Shown: positions 46,901 to 57,850 of the stretch, in pieces
Layout: each line of letters begins with the position of its first letter
Position numbering within the stretch: position 1 is the stretch's first letter
Assembly: GCA_030268105.1 (NCBI GenBank)
Contig: BSDZ01000005.1
Span: 930,001-994,000 of the forward strand
Direction: 5' to 3'
Origin: Volvox africanus
Lineage: Eukaryota > Chlorophyta > Chlorophyceae > Chlamydomonadales > Volvocaceae
Length of the DNA: 64,000 nucleotides
Notes under the pieces: model-generated
Database searches by the model: none
The model's input: the letters and a program-made list of their open reading frames with translations, nothing else
What the model was told of the DNA's origin: nothing
Made by a program: the position numbers and the translations under genes

Positions 46901-49081
46901 TCTCAACAGCATTCACAGCGGTCGTCGTACCCCAGCACTGCTGCTCCCGCCGCCGCCTCCGTGCCGCAGGGTTCCCCGCCCATGCCTTTTGCGATCCGTG
47001 ACGCCGTTTTACATGACCGTGACCGCGAGCTCGATCGGGATCACGAACGGGACCGGGAAATGGACTCCCCCACGGATGATTTAGTCGACGCCGCCAGTGT
47101 GCGTGGCCCGCAGCAGATGCTTCCTATGACCGCCTCTCAACAGCAGCCATCGGCTCATCTTCCGCCTCTCACTCATTCGAGCCAGCAGGCACATCCGCAT
47201 CCACACCACGTGCTGCCGCAACAACAGCAACAACCGCAGCAGCAGCATTACTTACAGCCGCTACCGCGGGGTAACGCGATTCCAGCTGGCGGTCGATCGC
47301 TGCTGTCCGGCAACCTGGGAGGTAGCGGCGGCGGCAGTGTCAGTGGCGGTGGCGGCGGCCGTGGCATTTCACTGCAGCGGGGCCCTCGAGTGCATCCCAC
47401 GTTGCCCGAGGCGGCCGGGACGGTCGCTGACTACGAGCGCGACAGTCAACGTGAGAATGTGGGCCGGGAGGACGGGTGGCCTTCGCAGCAGGAACCAGCG
47501 CCGTCACGTCCAGCGGCAGCGGCAGCGGCAGTAACAGGAGCAGCAGCAGTAGCGCCTCCGCAGCGCATCACATCGCGACTTGCGAGGAGGGGCAGCGGTG
47601 GTAACGGCGAGATTCAACATATCGGCACCAGCGGCTGTGAAGGCAGCGATGGCGGTCAGGGGGCAACGCATGTACCTACCATACCCCAGCGTCCGTATTC
47701 CAGCACACCATCACCCGTACGAATGTTTGAGAGGAATAGTGCCGTCGCGGCGTCGACACACATTGCAGCGCGAGGACCTGCCTCCGCCGCTGCTGCTGCG
47801 GCCGCAGCAGCGACGGCGGCGGCGGTTGCCTCTGCCGGCCCGCTGGAGCCGAGGTCCCTTGTCGCGGTTTCGGCGGTGGGGCAGCTGCAAGCGCGTCGTG
47901 AGGCCGCTTCAGCCGCGGCCGTGGCAGCCGCCACCGCCATTGCAGGAGCCTCACATCCTCAGCGTCAGTCCCAGGACTCTCGCGAAGGCCAGTCGATTAG
48001 CCGTGGAGGCGGTACTGCCGGCGGCGTCGGTGACACTGATGAGGCTGAATTGGTCGACGATGCTGGCGGCGAACCGGCCGCTGCTGCTGTTACCACGGCA
48101 CGCCAGAGCACACCTGTTATGGAAGAGGGCGATCCTGGAGTGCTGAAGGTGCGTTCAAGGATACTGCCGTTTGTTGCTCTTTCCGGTTTCGTTATCGCCC
48201 TAGTCCGGGAAACGAGACTGGACTCTGGACGAGTTCCCCGTTCCATGGAGATTGGAGAAGAGGGTTATCATAAAGGGTAAATGAACTTCTTAGGATAGCT
48301 CCAGTTTGCTGCAGGGATGCTATGGTTTTCAACGCCATTATAGAGGTTTAAGCTTAAGGAGCTTTTTGAAGCTTTTTTAGCTTTGGATAGGGTGGTCTCA
48401 CGCGCACTTCACAGTATTGCATTCGGCCAGTATGTTCCATCATTGACAGCCTCGCCCCTCACTCTATGAGAGCCTGAGCCCAGGCCCTCTGTTAGGTTGC
48501 ACTGCATCTTGACATTTGACCACTTCTGGCATTTGTTAGGTTGCTTACATCCTCCAAGACTAAATATGCCTCCGCTGTCCACGCCGTCGCGGGACCTTCA
48601 TGCCAAGATGCCGATCGGTGCCCTCCTGCCGCAGTCGCGACCACAACCGGCTTCCAAGGGCCTTGCGAGCAGGGCTGCTGGAGATTGCAGTGTGAAAGGT
48701 GAGCCCAATGCTGATGATGGCGGCGAGACGGCCACCTTGGGCGCTGTGGCTGCGGCTACGCCGCCACCGCCACCGCTGCCGCTGCCGCTGCAAATGAGTG
48801 TAGGGCCGTCAGCGCCTCCGTTGCAGCGAGTATCTAAGGTCACAGATACCAGACCACAGGTCACTGAGGAGGCACCTCCTCCGCGGGGCCGTGATGAGCA
48901 GCACTTCGCAGAGTCTTTCAGCGTGTTCCCGGTCCAGCTTCGGGGCCATGTGTCGGGAGGAGCTGACAGCGGCAGCGGCGGTGGCGGTGGCGGGGTGGGG
49001 GTGGGTGGGGGTGCCGCCGTCGTCGCCGACGAATCCTTGGAAATCGAGGCAATGGCGCGTGGCACCTCAATGGATGATTAA
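40920..49081 (+). CDS. AP2/ERF-domain protein, large, multi-exon (5' end unresolved)
   Basis: AP2 domains bind DNA, so this is a likely nuclear transcription regulator. Exons from the point where I can hold the frame: about 40920-41242, 41541-41691, 42057-42161, 42594-44589, 44816-45787, 46085-46161, 46562-48148 and a last exon starting near 48.5 kb and ending at TAA 49079-49081. Internal phases agree. The AP2 domain is split by an intron: [20 protein letters not shown], then [20 protein letters not shown], ending KASLNFP. This has the family's GV..., W.A.I, LGTF, EEEAA and LNFP elements; the usual Tyr before RGV is absent. The rest, about 1,700 residues, is Gln-, Ala-, Gly- and Pro-rich, as in many algal regulators. 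The lower boundary of the last exon, the start codon and earlier exons are uncertain. No paralogue name can be given. Confidence 0.75.
44816..45000 (+). other. Second, degenerate AP2-like segment
   Basis: At the start of the 44816-45787 exon the frame reads [20 protein letters not shown], then [22 protein letters not shown]. Spacing and key positions follow an AP2 fold (Y.GV at strand 1, ALW near strand 2, LG.Y.S..DA..A at strand 3 and helix), but the Trp of W.A.I and the EEAA motif are not kept. The call rests on pattern only. Confidence 0.45.
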
Positions 49082-49330
49082 AGTCGCGACGCACCACTGT
49101 CTTCGGAATCGGGCATGGCGGGAGGTACGGAAGTGGCTGAAGGAAACGGCACGTTACGAAAACTGGTAGGGGTGAGCTTGCATGATGCGCCGATCCTTAC
49201 GCAGATCCCGCCACACGAGGCCCAGGGGGATGTAAGCAGCGGTAAGCAGGTACACAGACCGCGGCGGCAGCTGCAGCATGCCGCGAGCACGGTGGTAGCG
49301 ATTTAACAACAACAACAACAACAAACTTTC
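49082..49330 (+). terminator. AP2-gene 3' region, TGTAA at 49231-49235
   Basis: TGTAA lies about 150 nt after the stop. A CAACAA run follows at about 49307-49322. No coding features. Confidence 0.4.
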
Positions 49331-52300
49331 ACCAACACCAACAGCCCAACAGCCCAACAGCAACGCCGGCAGCCTTCCTCAGATCGCTACGGAGGCAGGA
49401 CGACCTCGTTCCTATCTGAGGCAGCCCAACGCGCCCCTGGGGACGCAAGCGGGACGCCTTATGTTGTGTTATGACCTTCATGGCTCCTATATCCTTACGT
49501 GGTTTACCGAATTAGCTCGATGAGGCAACATCGTTAATACGCCCACAAGGCCTGGCGCCGAGAGATTCCTCCTTGTGGTGGCGTCTTGAAGAGGACACGG
49601 TCAGTCACACGATTGCACTGTTCAAGTGCGGCTTTTTGAGTTGTTGGTGCTTTTCCATACCCTCCTTTTACTTTCTTTCGTTTCGTACGTTATACAAAAC
49701 AGCGAAACCGCATACGGTGCCGCCATGCGTTTGTGTTGTGTTGTGTTGTGTGCATGTATATGTGCATTTGGGCTTGTGGATATGCTTCTGTCTTCTTTGG
49801 GCTTTCATGCCTCAGAGCAAGGAATTTGGCAGAGGCTGAAGGCTTCCTGACGTTGATTGCTGTCAAGCCATATCTGTTGGTGCGTTTACCTACAGATCGT
49901 CCATGTCGACGTGCGCTTTGTTGCACGCGGCAGGTGCGTGCACCTTTTGCCATTCCAATTGTTTCCGCGATGCCGTGCTCGTGTGGTGCTGTCCATCAAC
50001 TCCGATGATTCTGGGACCGAGAAGAGGTCCTGTCCAAGAAGAAAGTTACATGCGTCGTATGTTTGTGAGCATGCATGTGTTGTTTTGCGCTAGGTTTTCA
50101 TGCGAATAGCTAGGGCTATACCTAACGCAAATGTAGCATGCGCCGTAGCGCTACAGTGGCCCCGGTTTAAGACCTCCGAATGTTGCTAGTCGATAATTGT
50201 TGGGGAGTAGTTACCGAGAGAGGGCTTCGGAGGGGCGTTGTTATCTTGGCGGTGATGGCAGTGAGAGATGGTTGGTTTCGGAGGTGGGGGTTTTGAACGA
50301 CAGTGCTGCCAGTAGCGCCGATTCTTTGCTTGTGTGCTACAGTCAGTTCAGGAGGGGCACCAGTGTGATGGTGGTGGCGACGCTGGGCATGGTGGTTGGC
50401 CGCTGAGTCTATACAGCCATGGGGATAACGACGTGTGTCATTCCCCTAAGCGAATGATTTCACGGCTGCAGAAGCCGGCGCGGCCATCATCGATCAGTAC
50501 ATCCTTTGATACTGTTTGGCATGGTTTAGGCAGTGGACATGGCGTACGGCGGCCGCAGACGACACGCAGTGAAGCTGTTGCAGTTGAGGTCATGGCGCTA
50601 TGTGCTGCTGCTGCTGCTATTGCAAAAATGACAACCAGGAATTGGTTATAGTGCCAAGGCATGAAAACATACCCACAGGAAGGTGTTCGCTTGTATTTGT
50701 CGACAGCAGTGGAATGGGCGTGGCCATACCTGACGGGGGTTACATCTGAGATGGTTATCTGTGGTGGTGACGGTGATGTCCGTTGTGTCGTCTGTCGATT
50801 GTCGCAATGTTTATCTCGCGGCACGTTTGACGACCCCCTCTTCCACGAATTTGCCGTCACCACGGTGCTTGTTTCTAGTACCAGTGACACCACCCCCGTG
50901 GATACTTTGATATATATTGGAAGTGGGTTTCCTTACTGAGCATAGGGAAAGCATCCGAGACGGCACATGCGAGTAGATGGAAGGGGAATTAGTAGAGGAG
51001 AGTTTTATGTAGGTAACAAACACGCCGACGTAACTGGGGACGGTATTTTACGATTATAAGGGCCATCGGGTTCCATGGGACTTCACATTTGTTAAGGAAG
51101 GTGAGCACAGCAGAACAGAGGAGGATTTGGATGTGGCGAGCAAGATGCTGCCTGGCGAAGCGGAATTATGGAGGCCGTAAGAGCAGGTTAAAGAATACGG
51201 ATGGATTCAATTTGCTTGACGATGCATTTCTATCTTCTCGCAGTGTCATCTCCGCCAACAGCCCATCGGCACTGGAGTGAGAAAATCCGTGTTCTTAAGT
51301 GGAAAAGGAATCCAAGGCAGGTTCATGCGCGCATCCAGCGCCGTCATGGAATGGACTTTGGGAGAGAATCGAATGCCCATTGTACTACTTGCATTTGCCC
51401 ATTTGCGCCTTGCCGCAATATACGGCGGCTTCTGCACTTTTCCAAGGGGTTGGAAAGTCACAATGGGTACGCGGCCAGCAGAGCGCGCATGAAGGACCTT
51501 CACACACATTCCGCCCGTTTGGCGAAAGTCCGTGCGCACGGGAATACCGAATGTATGTCATTGTGTGTTTAAAACACCAATTATAATTGTTGTTTGCAGG
51601 ACGAGTGGTTGTGGTATCCAGTGCAGCTGGGCTGCCGCCTTGACGGTCACGGAGGGGGCCCCGGGGGGGGATACGGCATGAGGGAAATGCGGCGCCCTTA
51701 GGTAGGAAATTAAGAAAGCAGATATGAGGAGGAGGTTGGGAAGGTTGGGAAGGAAGAGTACTACGCGCCCATTTCGAATTCGCCATGTAGATTCACGGCA
51801 TATGGATGGAGGAGGCCCCATCATTTCCAAAAGTTTCGAGGAGCAGGATACCAGGTTGTTGTGTTTGTCTTGGTTTTTGGTCATATCGCCCCAAAGTGCA
51901 CTACGAATTGGGCAATTAGCTGTTTGGATGGTGCGGATATGCAGCCCTAGCTCCTCTGGATGGTCGGCATTGTTGGCTTGTCTTTTATGCGGCTTTTATG
52001 CGGCTGTCAGGTTGTGGTTTGTTCTTAAATTCCCTGCTTTCATTTACGCACGGGATCTGGACTTGGTCTGGATTTAATAGTATATTATTGGAGTGAGGTC
52101 CCTCGGTTTTCGGGAACTCGGGGCCGGGAATCGTTCAGGCTCGCAGCCAGTAATATCCTGTATATTGTGCTCCGGCGTCTCACCCTCACGCCTGCGCATG
52201 TGGTCCCAAGGACTGCGGCTATGTAACCCACAGTTGCTGGATTTCGGGTTCCTCTTGCGCAGGAACATGGGGGCAGGCGAATGAATGAATCCTGGTGCTG

Positions 52301-53393
52301 GTGAGGATTCATGGGGGGTTTCCGGTCATGGGGGGGGCAATCGTGACGGATCCTATCCGTTTTGTGAGTCGGGGGCGCATCACTGTGTCTGCAATTAACA
52401 CGTGTACGAAAACGTACTGAAAACGTACTGCCTACGCCCCGAGCGGTGATGATGTAAACGAGGTATATGAGTGTATGGATTGGTGTGCTTGTATGTGACC
52501 GCCAGAAGGCGCCAGGCTGGGCGGAGGAGGACCAGGAGGGGGGTCCGGTATTTGCCGCCATGAGAGCGCACGTACCTGCAAGGATAAGTCCCCCTGGGCG
52601 ACTGTCGATGGACGACACCATACGCTGAATTATGTGTGTCCGATAACTGCGTAACTAATAGGCGCTTAATTTGTAAATACGTAGGCTACGATTGTGTGGA
52701 CGGCTGTTTAGCTCTCACATAAATCGGTGCCCCCTAACGCACGTGGAAAAAGGCAGGGGGACCCCAAACGCGGGGATTGGTCCTCCCTACAACACGTTAT
52801 GCCTGTAGCTCTCCGTGCTGTGGCCTCCGGAAAAGACCGAGAGAGATTATTACCAAGGAGCATCTGTGGTTATCAAATGTGCATGCAGGAGGCGACATCA
52901 CGCGAGCTTCAGCCTAAACGGACAACGGTCAGTTCATAAGGAGCGATTATTGGTTCATCCGATTGGCTATTGCAGTCTTTTTAAGGGGTTCGCCCACTCG
53001 CTCGACTCCCCACTACTGTGGGGCTCAGCTACTTCGGCGGTGTAGCTCACTGTGCGCGCCCGCCTCTGTGACGAATATATCGTCGTCCCAACAGCTTACG
53101 GCACGTTGTGACGCCCCGTACCACTCCTCCGGTATGGCAGCGCATGTCATCGTATAATGTCTCACTCTATCTTGTTGCGCTGTATCTCACGCGATGATAG
53201 GTCAGGTGCACATGTTAATATGTAAACTGGAGCGTAAACGTGCTTCAGTCGATAGGTGGTTCTATATGGACAACATACTGGTCGGTAGTAAAATAGGTTT
53301 CAGGGATGCGCATCCAGTTCGTCGGCCTGCAGCCACAGGGTGTGAAACCCTTGCGCCCGTGACTCGCTGGCGCTTGCGTGCCGCATTAATCAC
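49331..53393. other. Unassigned region, no supported gene
   Basis: Several frames of 90-180 codons exist on both strands (for example 50661-50939 + and 52085-52621 -). The latter starts MVSSIDSRPGGLILA before a gtacgt donor. None shows family motifs or matched exons. TG-rich stretches occur at 49730-49760. This could hold non-coding transcripts or lineage-specific genes that cannot be told from background by eye. Confidence 0.35.
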
Positions 53394-53588
53394 GTGATTT
53401 CTGCCCGATGCTCAAAGTGAAGACACTCAACCAGGCACGAGTCAACGGCGGGAGTAACTACGGCTCTCTTAAGGTAGCCAAATACCTCGTCATCCTATAG
53501 GGACACGCGTGAATGGATTAACGAGATTCTCGCTGTCCCTATCTACTACCTAGCGAAACCACAGCCAAGGTACGGGCCTGGAATAAAC

Positions 53589-53622
<34 letters not shown>

Positions 53623-53640
53623 CGTCCGACTTTGTGAACT
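53394..53640 (+). rRNA. Divergent nuclear 28S rRNA-like fragment (isolated, probably a pseudogene)
   Basis: The block follows eukaryotic cytosolic LSU rRNA over about 247 nt. It has TGATTTCTGCCC, ACGGCGGGAGTAACTA, CTCTCTTAAGGTAGCCAAAT, CCTCGTCATC, GAATGGATTAACGAGATTC, CTGTCCCTATCTACTA, CTAGCGAAACCACAGCCAAG, CAGCGGGGAAAGAAGACCCT and GTTGAGCTTGACTCT in the right order and spacing. Between these universal cores it differs at many positions (for example CTATAGGGACACGCG where TAATTAGTGACGCGC is usual). Similarity stops after TTTGTGAAC. It is nuclear-type, not plastid or mitochondrial (those have CCTAAGGTAGCGAAAT). Divergence confined largely to variable positions suggests past selection, or an origin from a different organism's rRNA. 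Confidence 0.75.
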
Positions 53641-54790
53641 AACTTGCCCTCTTGGCTTGGATCGGCCGCCATCTTGCGCTGACCCAGCTGGTGATACCGG
53701 GGCGCCCTGTATTTGACCACCAATGTGCGGTCCTGTTGGTTGCGACGGGGTTGCAGCGGTGTCTACACCTTGGCTGGCAAGTGGGGCAAGGAGGGTCAGA
53801 CATTGTGTGCGTGTGATGGAGGGGGTTGGGTAGATATGGCCAGATACGACTGGATAGCCGTGCAGCCCCTCAGCTATGTAGACAGCTTGCCGCCCATCAC
53901 TCGTTCGTATGCTCAGGATACTAGAGGAGAGGCCTCGGCTACACGCCGGCCAAGTTTAAATTCCCATCCACTTGGTTTTGGAACTATTATAGATGGAGTA
54001 TCGAGGCGTGCGCTTCGTTTTATTTCAATGGCCATCTTGTGTCCTGTGTTTCATTAGGCCATCAGTAAGTTTTGGGGTTCGGCAGGGTTCGGTCGAGCGC
54101 TTGCCGTCGCTGGTAAGGGGCCGTGTTGCTCGTAAGGCTGCACAAACATGCGTACTCTTAGTGAGGTATGGTCTGGTTGCGTGCTCACTGGAAACGATGG
54201 TCCACGCCAACAGGGAAGCCTGTGCCTCTGCAGCGCGGGTTTGCTAAGCGGTTCAGGTAGCTTTCAAGCCTTTGGCTGGGCTTCTCCGAAAAGCAATACT
54301 GCCGTCAAGTGGCACCTCGCGGGTCACACCTTCCTTTAGTTATCCAGTCATTCAGGTAGGTAGGGCGTAGAGGTGAAGGTATTACGTAAGCCATCCCGTG
54401 CACCGGGAAGGTGTTGGTACCTGTTCAGTAGCGCCGTGGAGTGCCTGGAAGGCAAACCTTTAGCGTGGTGCCTTACGGTGAAAGGGGCCGAAGTTGCTGA
54501 GTTTGACGACAATAAAATCGGATTAAGTCAAAGGCCATTCCAGGCATGACATACATGGTGCCTGGTTGGTCGCGCCGGTTCAGATGACCTGGATCCTGCC
54601 GTAAAGCTGTGTCTCGTCCGTTCGGGGTTCAGGAAAGGTAAAAGCGCGGCCAGTTTTCACTTGCAATATCTAGCTTCGTAACTTATGTTAAAAACGTTAT
54701 CTAACTTTCTGACCTTACCTCCTTACCATACTAGGCGTGTGCAAAGCAATAGTTCTACTTGCCTCTGCTACTTGCGGAAATCAAAACGCA
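53641..54790. other. Unassigned sequence downstream of the rRNA-like block
   Basis: Blocks such as GTGCACCGGGAAGGTGTTGG and GGTGCCTTACGGTGAAAGGG near 54390-54500 look like structured-RNA sequence, but I could not match them to any rRNA, tRNA or other RNA family. No protein-coding frame is convincing. Confidence 0.3.
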
Positions 54791-56161
54791 ATGGCGTTTT
54801 GCTTCAGTTGTTTTAAACCATTTCAAGATGAGGATCATTTACAAGAAGAACGTTTTAAGGCCTTCAAGGTAACTGGCATATGTTAGGTACTGTCCGAGAG
54901 CACTTGCCTAATTCTTACATTCGCGTGGTTAAAACATTTAATTTCATAGGAGTTTGAAGAAATCCAAGCAGGGATCGGCATTGTTTCAGCTGGAGGAGAC
55001 CTAAAGACGCCGGACATCGCTGCTACAGTGACGAAGAAGGGTGATAAATTGGAATATGAAGTTGATGAAAAACCAAACCTGGAAACGAGCTCTTCAGTGG
55101 ATGGAGGACAGGCTGTAGAGCAGGTGTGTGCACCTTACGATGGGGCTACCGACCGTTCATTTCCCCAATTACGCTTGCGAACACATGGGGACTTCAATAC
55201 GTGAGAACGTTGCCTATATAGCAACCACTCGTGTATACTTGTTTCTCTTCATGACAGTTTTGCTTCTGCAGCACGGACAACTGTGCGCCTCGTTTCTATT
55301 GCCCAAGTCCTGCCCTCCCCTTTTGCCCTACAGCTTGAGAAGTCCGTTGAACCTAAAGCTGAAGTGGTAACCCAGGCGATCTTTGAAACTGATGCTCCGA
55401 CTGTCGACGAGGAGGCTACTAGCAGCGGCGGTGAGGCTGCAGAAGGTCATGCCGTTGACGGCCCAGGTGATGATGATGAGGGCCAGCAAGGCGACGACGT
55501 CGCCAGAAGCGTTTGCAGCCCATCTTGTACGGCAACTGCTGTCACGGCGTCGTGCTCGGAAGACACTTCCTCCGCTTCCGATAGCGGTGGCGGTGGCGGC
55601 AGCGTCAATCCACCCACAACAGCCCCAATTCTCATGACTCCGACGCCTTCGGCGACGGCTAAGCAGGCACAAAGCCCAACTAGCACCAACAAGAACGGCT
55701 GGGCACTCCACGATAGCCCCTGGTACCCGCCGGGTCCGAACGTTATGCGATCGCCGAGGTGTTCACCAAGGGGCAGCGGCAGCGGCAGCGGCAAGTCCGT
55801 TTCTGGCGTCGCCTCTTCTACCTTGGCCGGTGGATCCCGGCGACAGCCCACCAACAGTCCGGGGCTCCGAAGCTTTGGCGACGGCCCTTCCACCGAAGGA
55901 AAACAGTTGCGTATCAACAGCGGCGTGATTGTCCCCAGCCGGTATATGCGAATGTACGGAGGCAGCATGGGATTGCCCGTCGGCCGCACGACAACACCGC
56001 CGCCCCCGGGGGTCTTCACCAGCGCCTCCACTCGTCTGGCCCTCCACGATGTACTTCATCACAGGTCCAGGGGGCTGGGAGGCGCGGGTGGTGCCGGGCG
56101 GGGCGGCCTGAGCGTCGGTGGTCTAGTCAATATAGACTTCCGGCCCCAGTGGCGGTATTAA
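54791..56161 (+). CDS. Uncharacterised three-exon gene, about 359 residues
   Basis: Not recognised. Exons 54791-54868, 54950-55123 and 55334-56161 join in phase 0 with gtaact/tag and gtgtgt/cag splice sites. The protein starts MAFCFSCFKPFQDEDHLQEE: an N-terminal Cys pair (CFSCF) in a hydrophobic context, then an acidic, Lys/Glu-rich helix-like segment (FEEIQAGIGIVSAGGDLKTP). A long disordered Ser/Gly/Pro/Asp-rich middle follows. The C-terminus holds two ordered-looking motifs, INSGVIVPSRYMRMYGG and STRLALHDVLHHRSRG, and it ends FRPQWRY before TAA. No TM helix or known domain. The N-terminal cysteines could be lipidated (inference). Plausible as a volvocine-specific protein. Confidence 0.65.
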
Positions 56162-57850
56162 GCTGTCGGCAGCCTTCCCGTGTGTGAGACTATCTATCCA
56201 TAGACTATCTATCGCCGGGTGTGCTCGCGGTGATGTGGGTCGCGGCTTAATGAAGACATTTTCGGTGTTGGCTTGAGGTCAGGGGCCGACAAGACGGATT
56301 GCGCCTAAGAGGGGGAGGTCTTCTTTTGGTCGGGGACGTCAGACTCCCGCCAGGCGGCATACGGCAGGGGCTCCGATTCCTGTTCCGGATCTACTCACGT
56401 TTCCTTTGCCAGACAGGCCTTTCCCAAGATGCGAGCATGGTATTCCTATTGAGTGTTCTCATTCGTATGCCATTGGTAGGCGCTGTGGGCTGTGGGCAAT
56501 GGTGGTGAGGCGAAAATATCTCTGCCTTTCCTGGTGTCCGAAGGAGGGTCTTTTTAGGGCTTTTGAGCGCGAGGAGGATCTTGTGCGTCCTAGGAGATGA
56601 TGGCAGATAATGGGCAGAGTGCATCCATCATCGGTCATACTGGTAGCGCGTACATACGAAAATTTGCAAGAATAGCGCATAACGCCATATGTGTGTGTGC
56701 GTTCGATGACAACGCATCAAGGAATAATTCCTGTCATGGAGATGGAGCGGGTGGACGAAGGGTGGCGACGGCAGCGAAGGGTGGCTCTGCCAGCGCCCTG
56801 TCCTGTGGTGGCGCTGTGTGCCCATCCAAGACTGTGCGTCCATCTGGAGGCGCTCGCGCACAACCAGCCAGAAGTCCTGTCGCGAACAGAAACAACACTT
56901 CATACTTAACACGAAGAGGAGGAGGAGCAGGAGGAGGAGCAACAACACGCCACATGATGTTCGGAACACGCCTCCCGCCTCTCGCCTCCCGCTCGGAGGA
57001 GTACGCCCGGGATTTTGCGATCACGATGGTTGGGATGGCGATGGCAGCAGCCCTAGAAGTCCACTACTTCTAGCAGCTCCGCTATAGCGCAGACCGCGCG
57101 TGTGTTGCTGTGGGGCGCCCCGGGGTGCGCATTTGCTGTGAAGAAGTGCTTGTTGTGATCCACAATGACATTTTGGAAAACCGAGAAACTGCGTGCGAAC
57201 CTTTTACGGCCTTAAGTTGGGACCTTACGTTGGGCGAATAAGTTGGACCAGTTGTGTTGAACACGCACCTCTTCACTGGGTGCCTCCTGAACTTGTCGTC
57301 GAATATTCCTTTTCCTTTTTACCAGGACTCACCACATGCCAACATGTGTGTATGTGGTTGCATGTATGCATGTACGTATGTGCGTGTGTTTGTGCGTGTG
57401 TGTGTGTTTGTGTGTCGCTGAGCCTTCGCGCGCGCGTGTGTTTATTCGTTTGTTGGTTAAGCGGGCGGGTTAATCACTGCCCGCCTACCCCTGTCTCTTT
57501 CTTCCGTACGCGCCACGAAGCGTGTTATGAACGGTGAGATGTTTCTTCCCCTGTGGCTTGTGATTGCATGTGCTGTAAGGCTGTGCGAAAAGGCGCATGT
57601 CAATTTGGGGATGACCATTCCGATTCTTCTACTACTGATTTAGGTGCGCGTAAGGGGATGATCTGGTGATCTGGTGGGACTGTGTGTTGTAGGTAGCAGC
57701 GCCTGCGGTGCGGTTGTCTGAGGGGCTATCGAATTGCTGGAACGTCTCTGGTCAACTAATGGCCTCACCCACCCCAACTTGGGGTTAACTAGGGTGAACT
57801 ATGGGTTGCGTGCAGATGCGGGTAGCGGTAGTTGTTGTTGATTGAATGTT
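56162..57850. other. Likely 3' UTR of the preceding gene and intergenic DNA
   Basis: The first + strand TGTAA I found after the stop is at 57574-57578, implying a 1.4-kb 3' UTR if used. TG-rich microsatellite at 57340-57420. A frame at 56597-57073 is open but has no splice context or motif. Confidence 0.35.

Noticed and set aside
50438..50939. Opposed frames of 151 (-) and 92 (+) codons
   Set aside because: No family resemblance or exon partners; the frames mirror each other, as often happens by chance.
53394..53640. Organellar 23S rRNA insertion
   Set aside because: The helix sequence is CTCTCTTAAGGTAGCCAAAT, the eukaryotic cytosolic form; plastid and mitochondrial LSU have CCTAAGGTAGCGAAAT.
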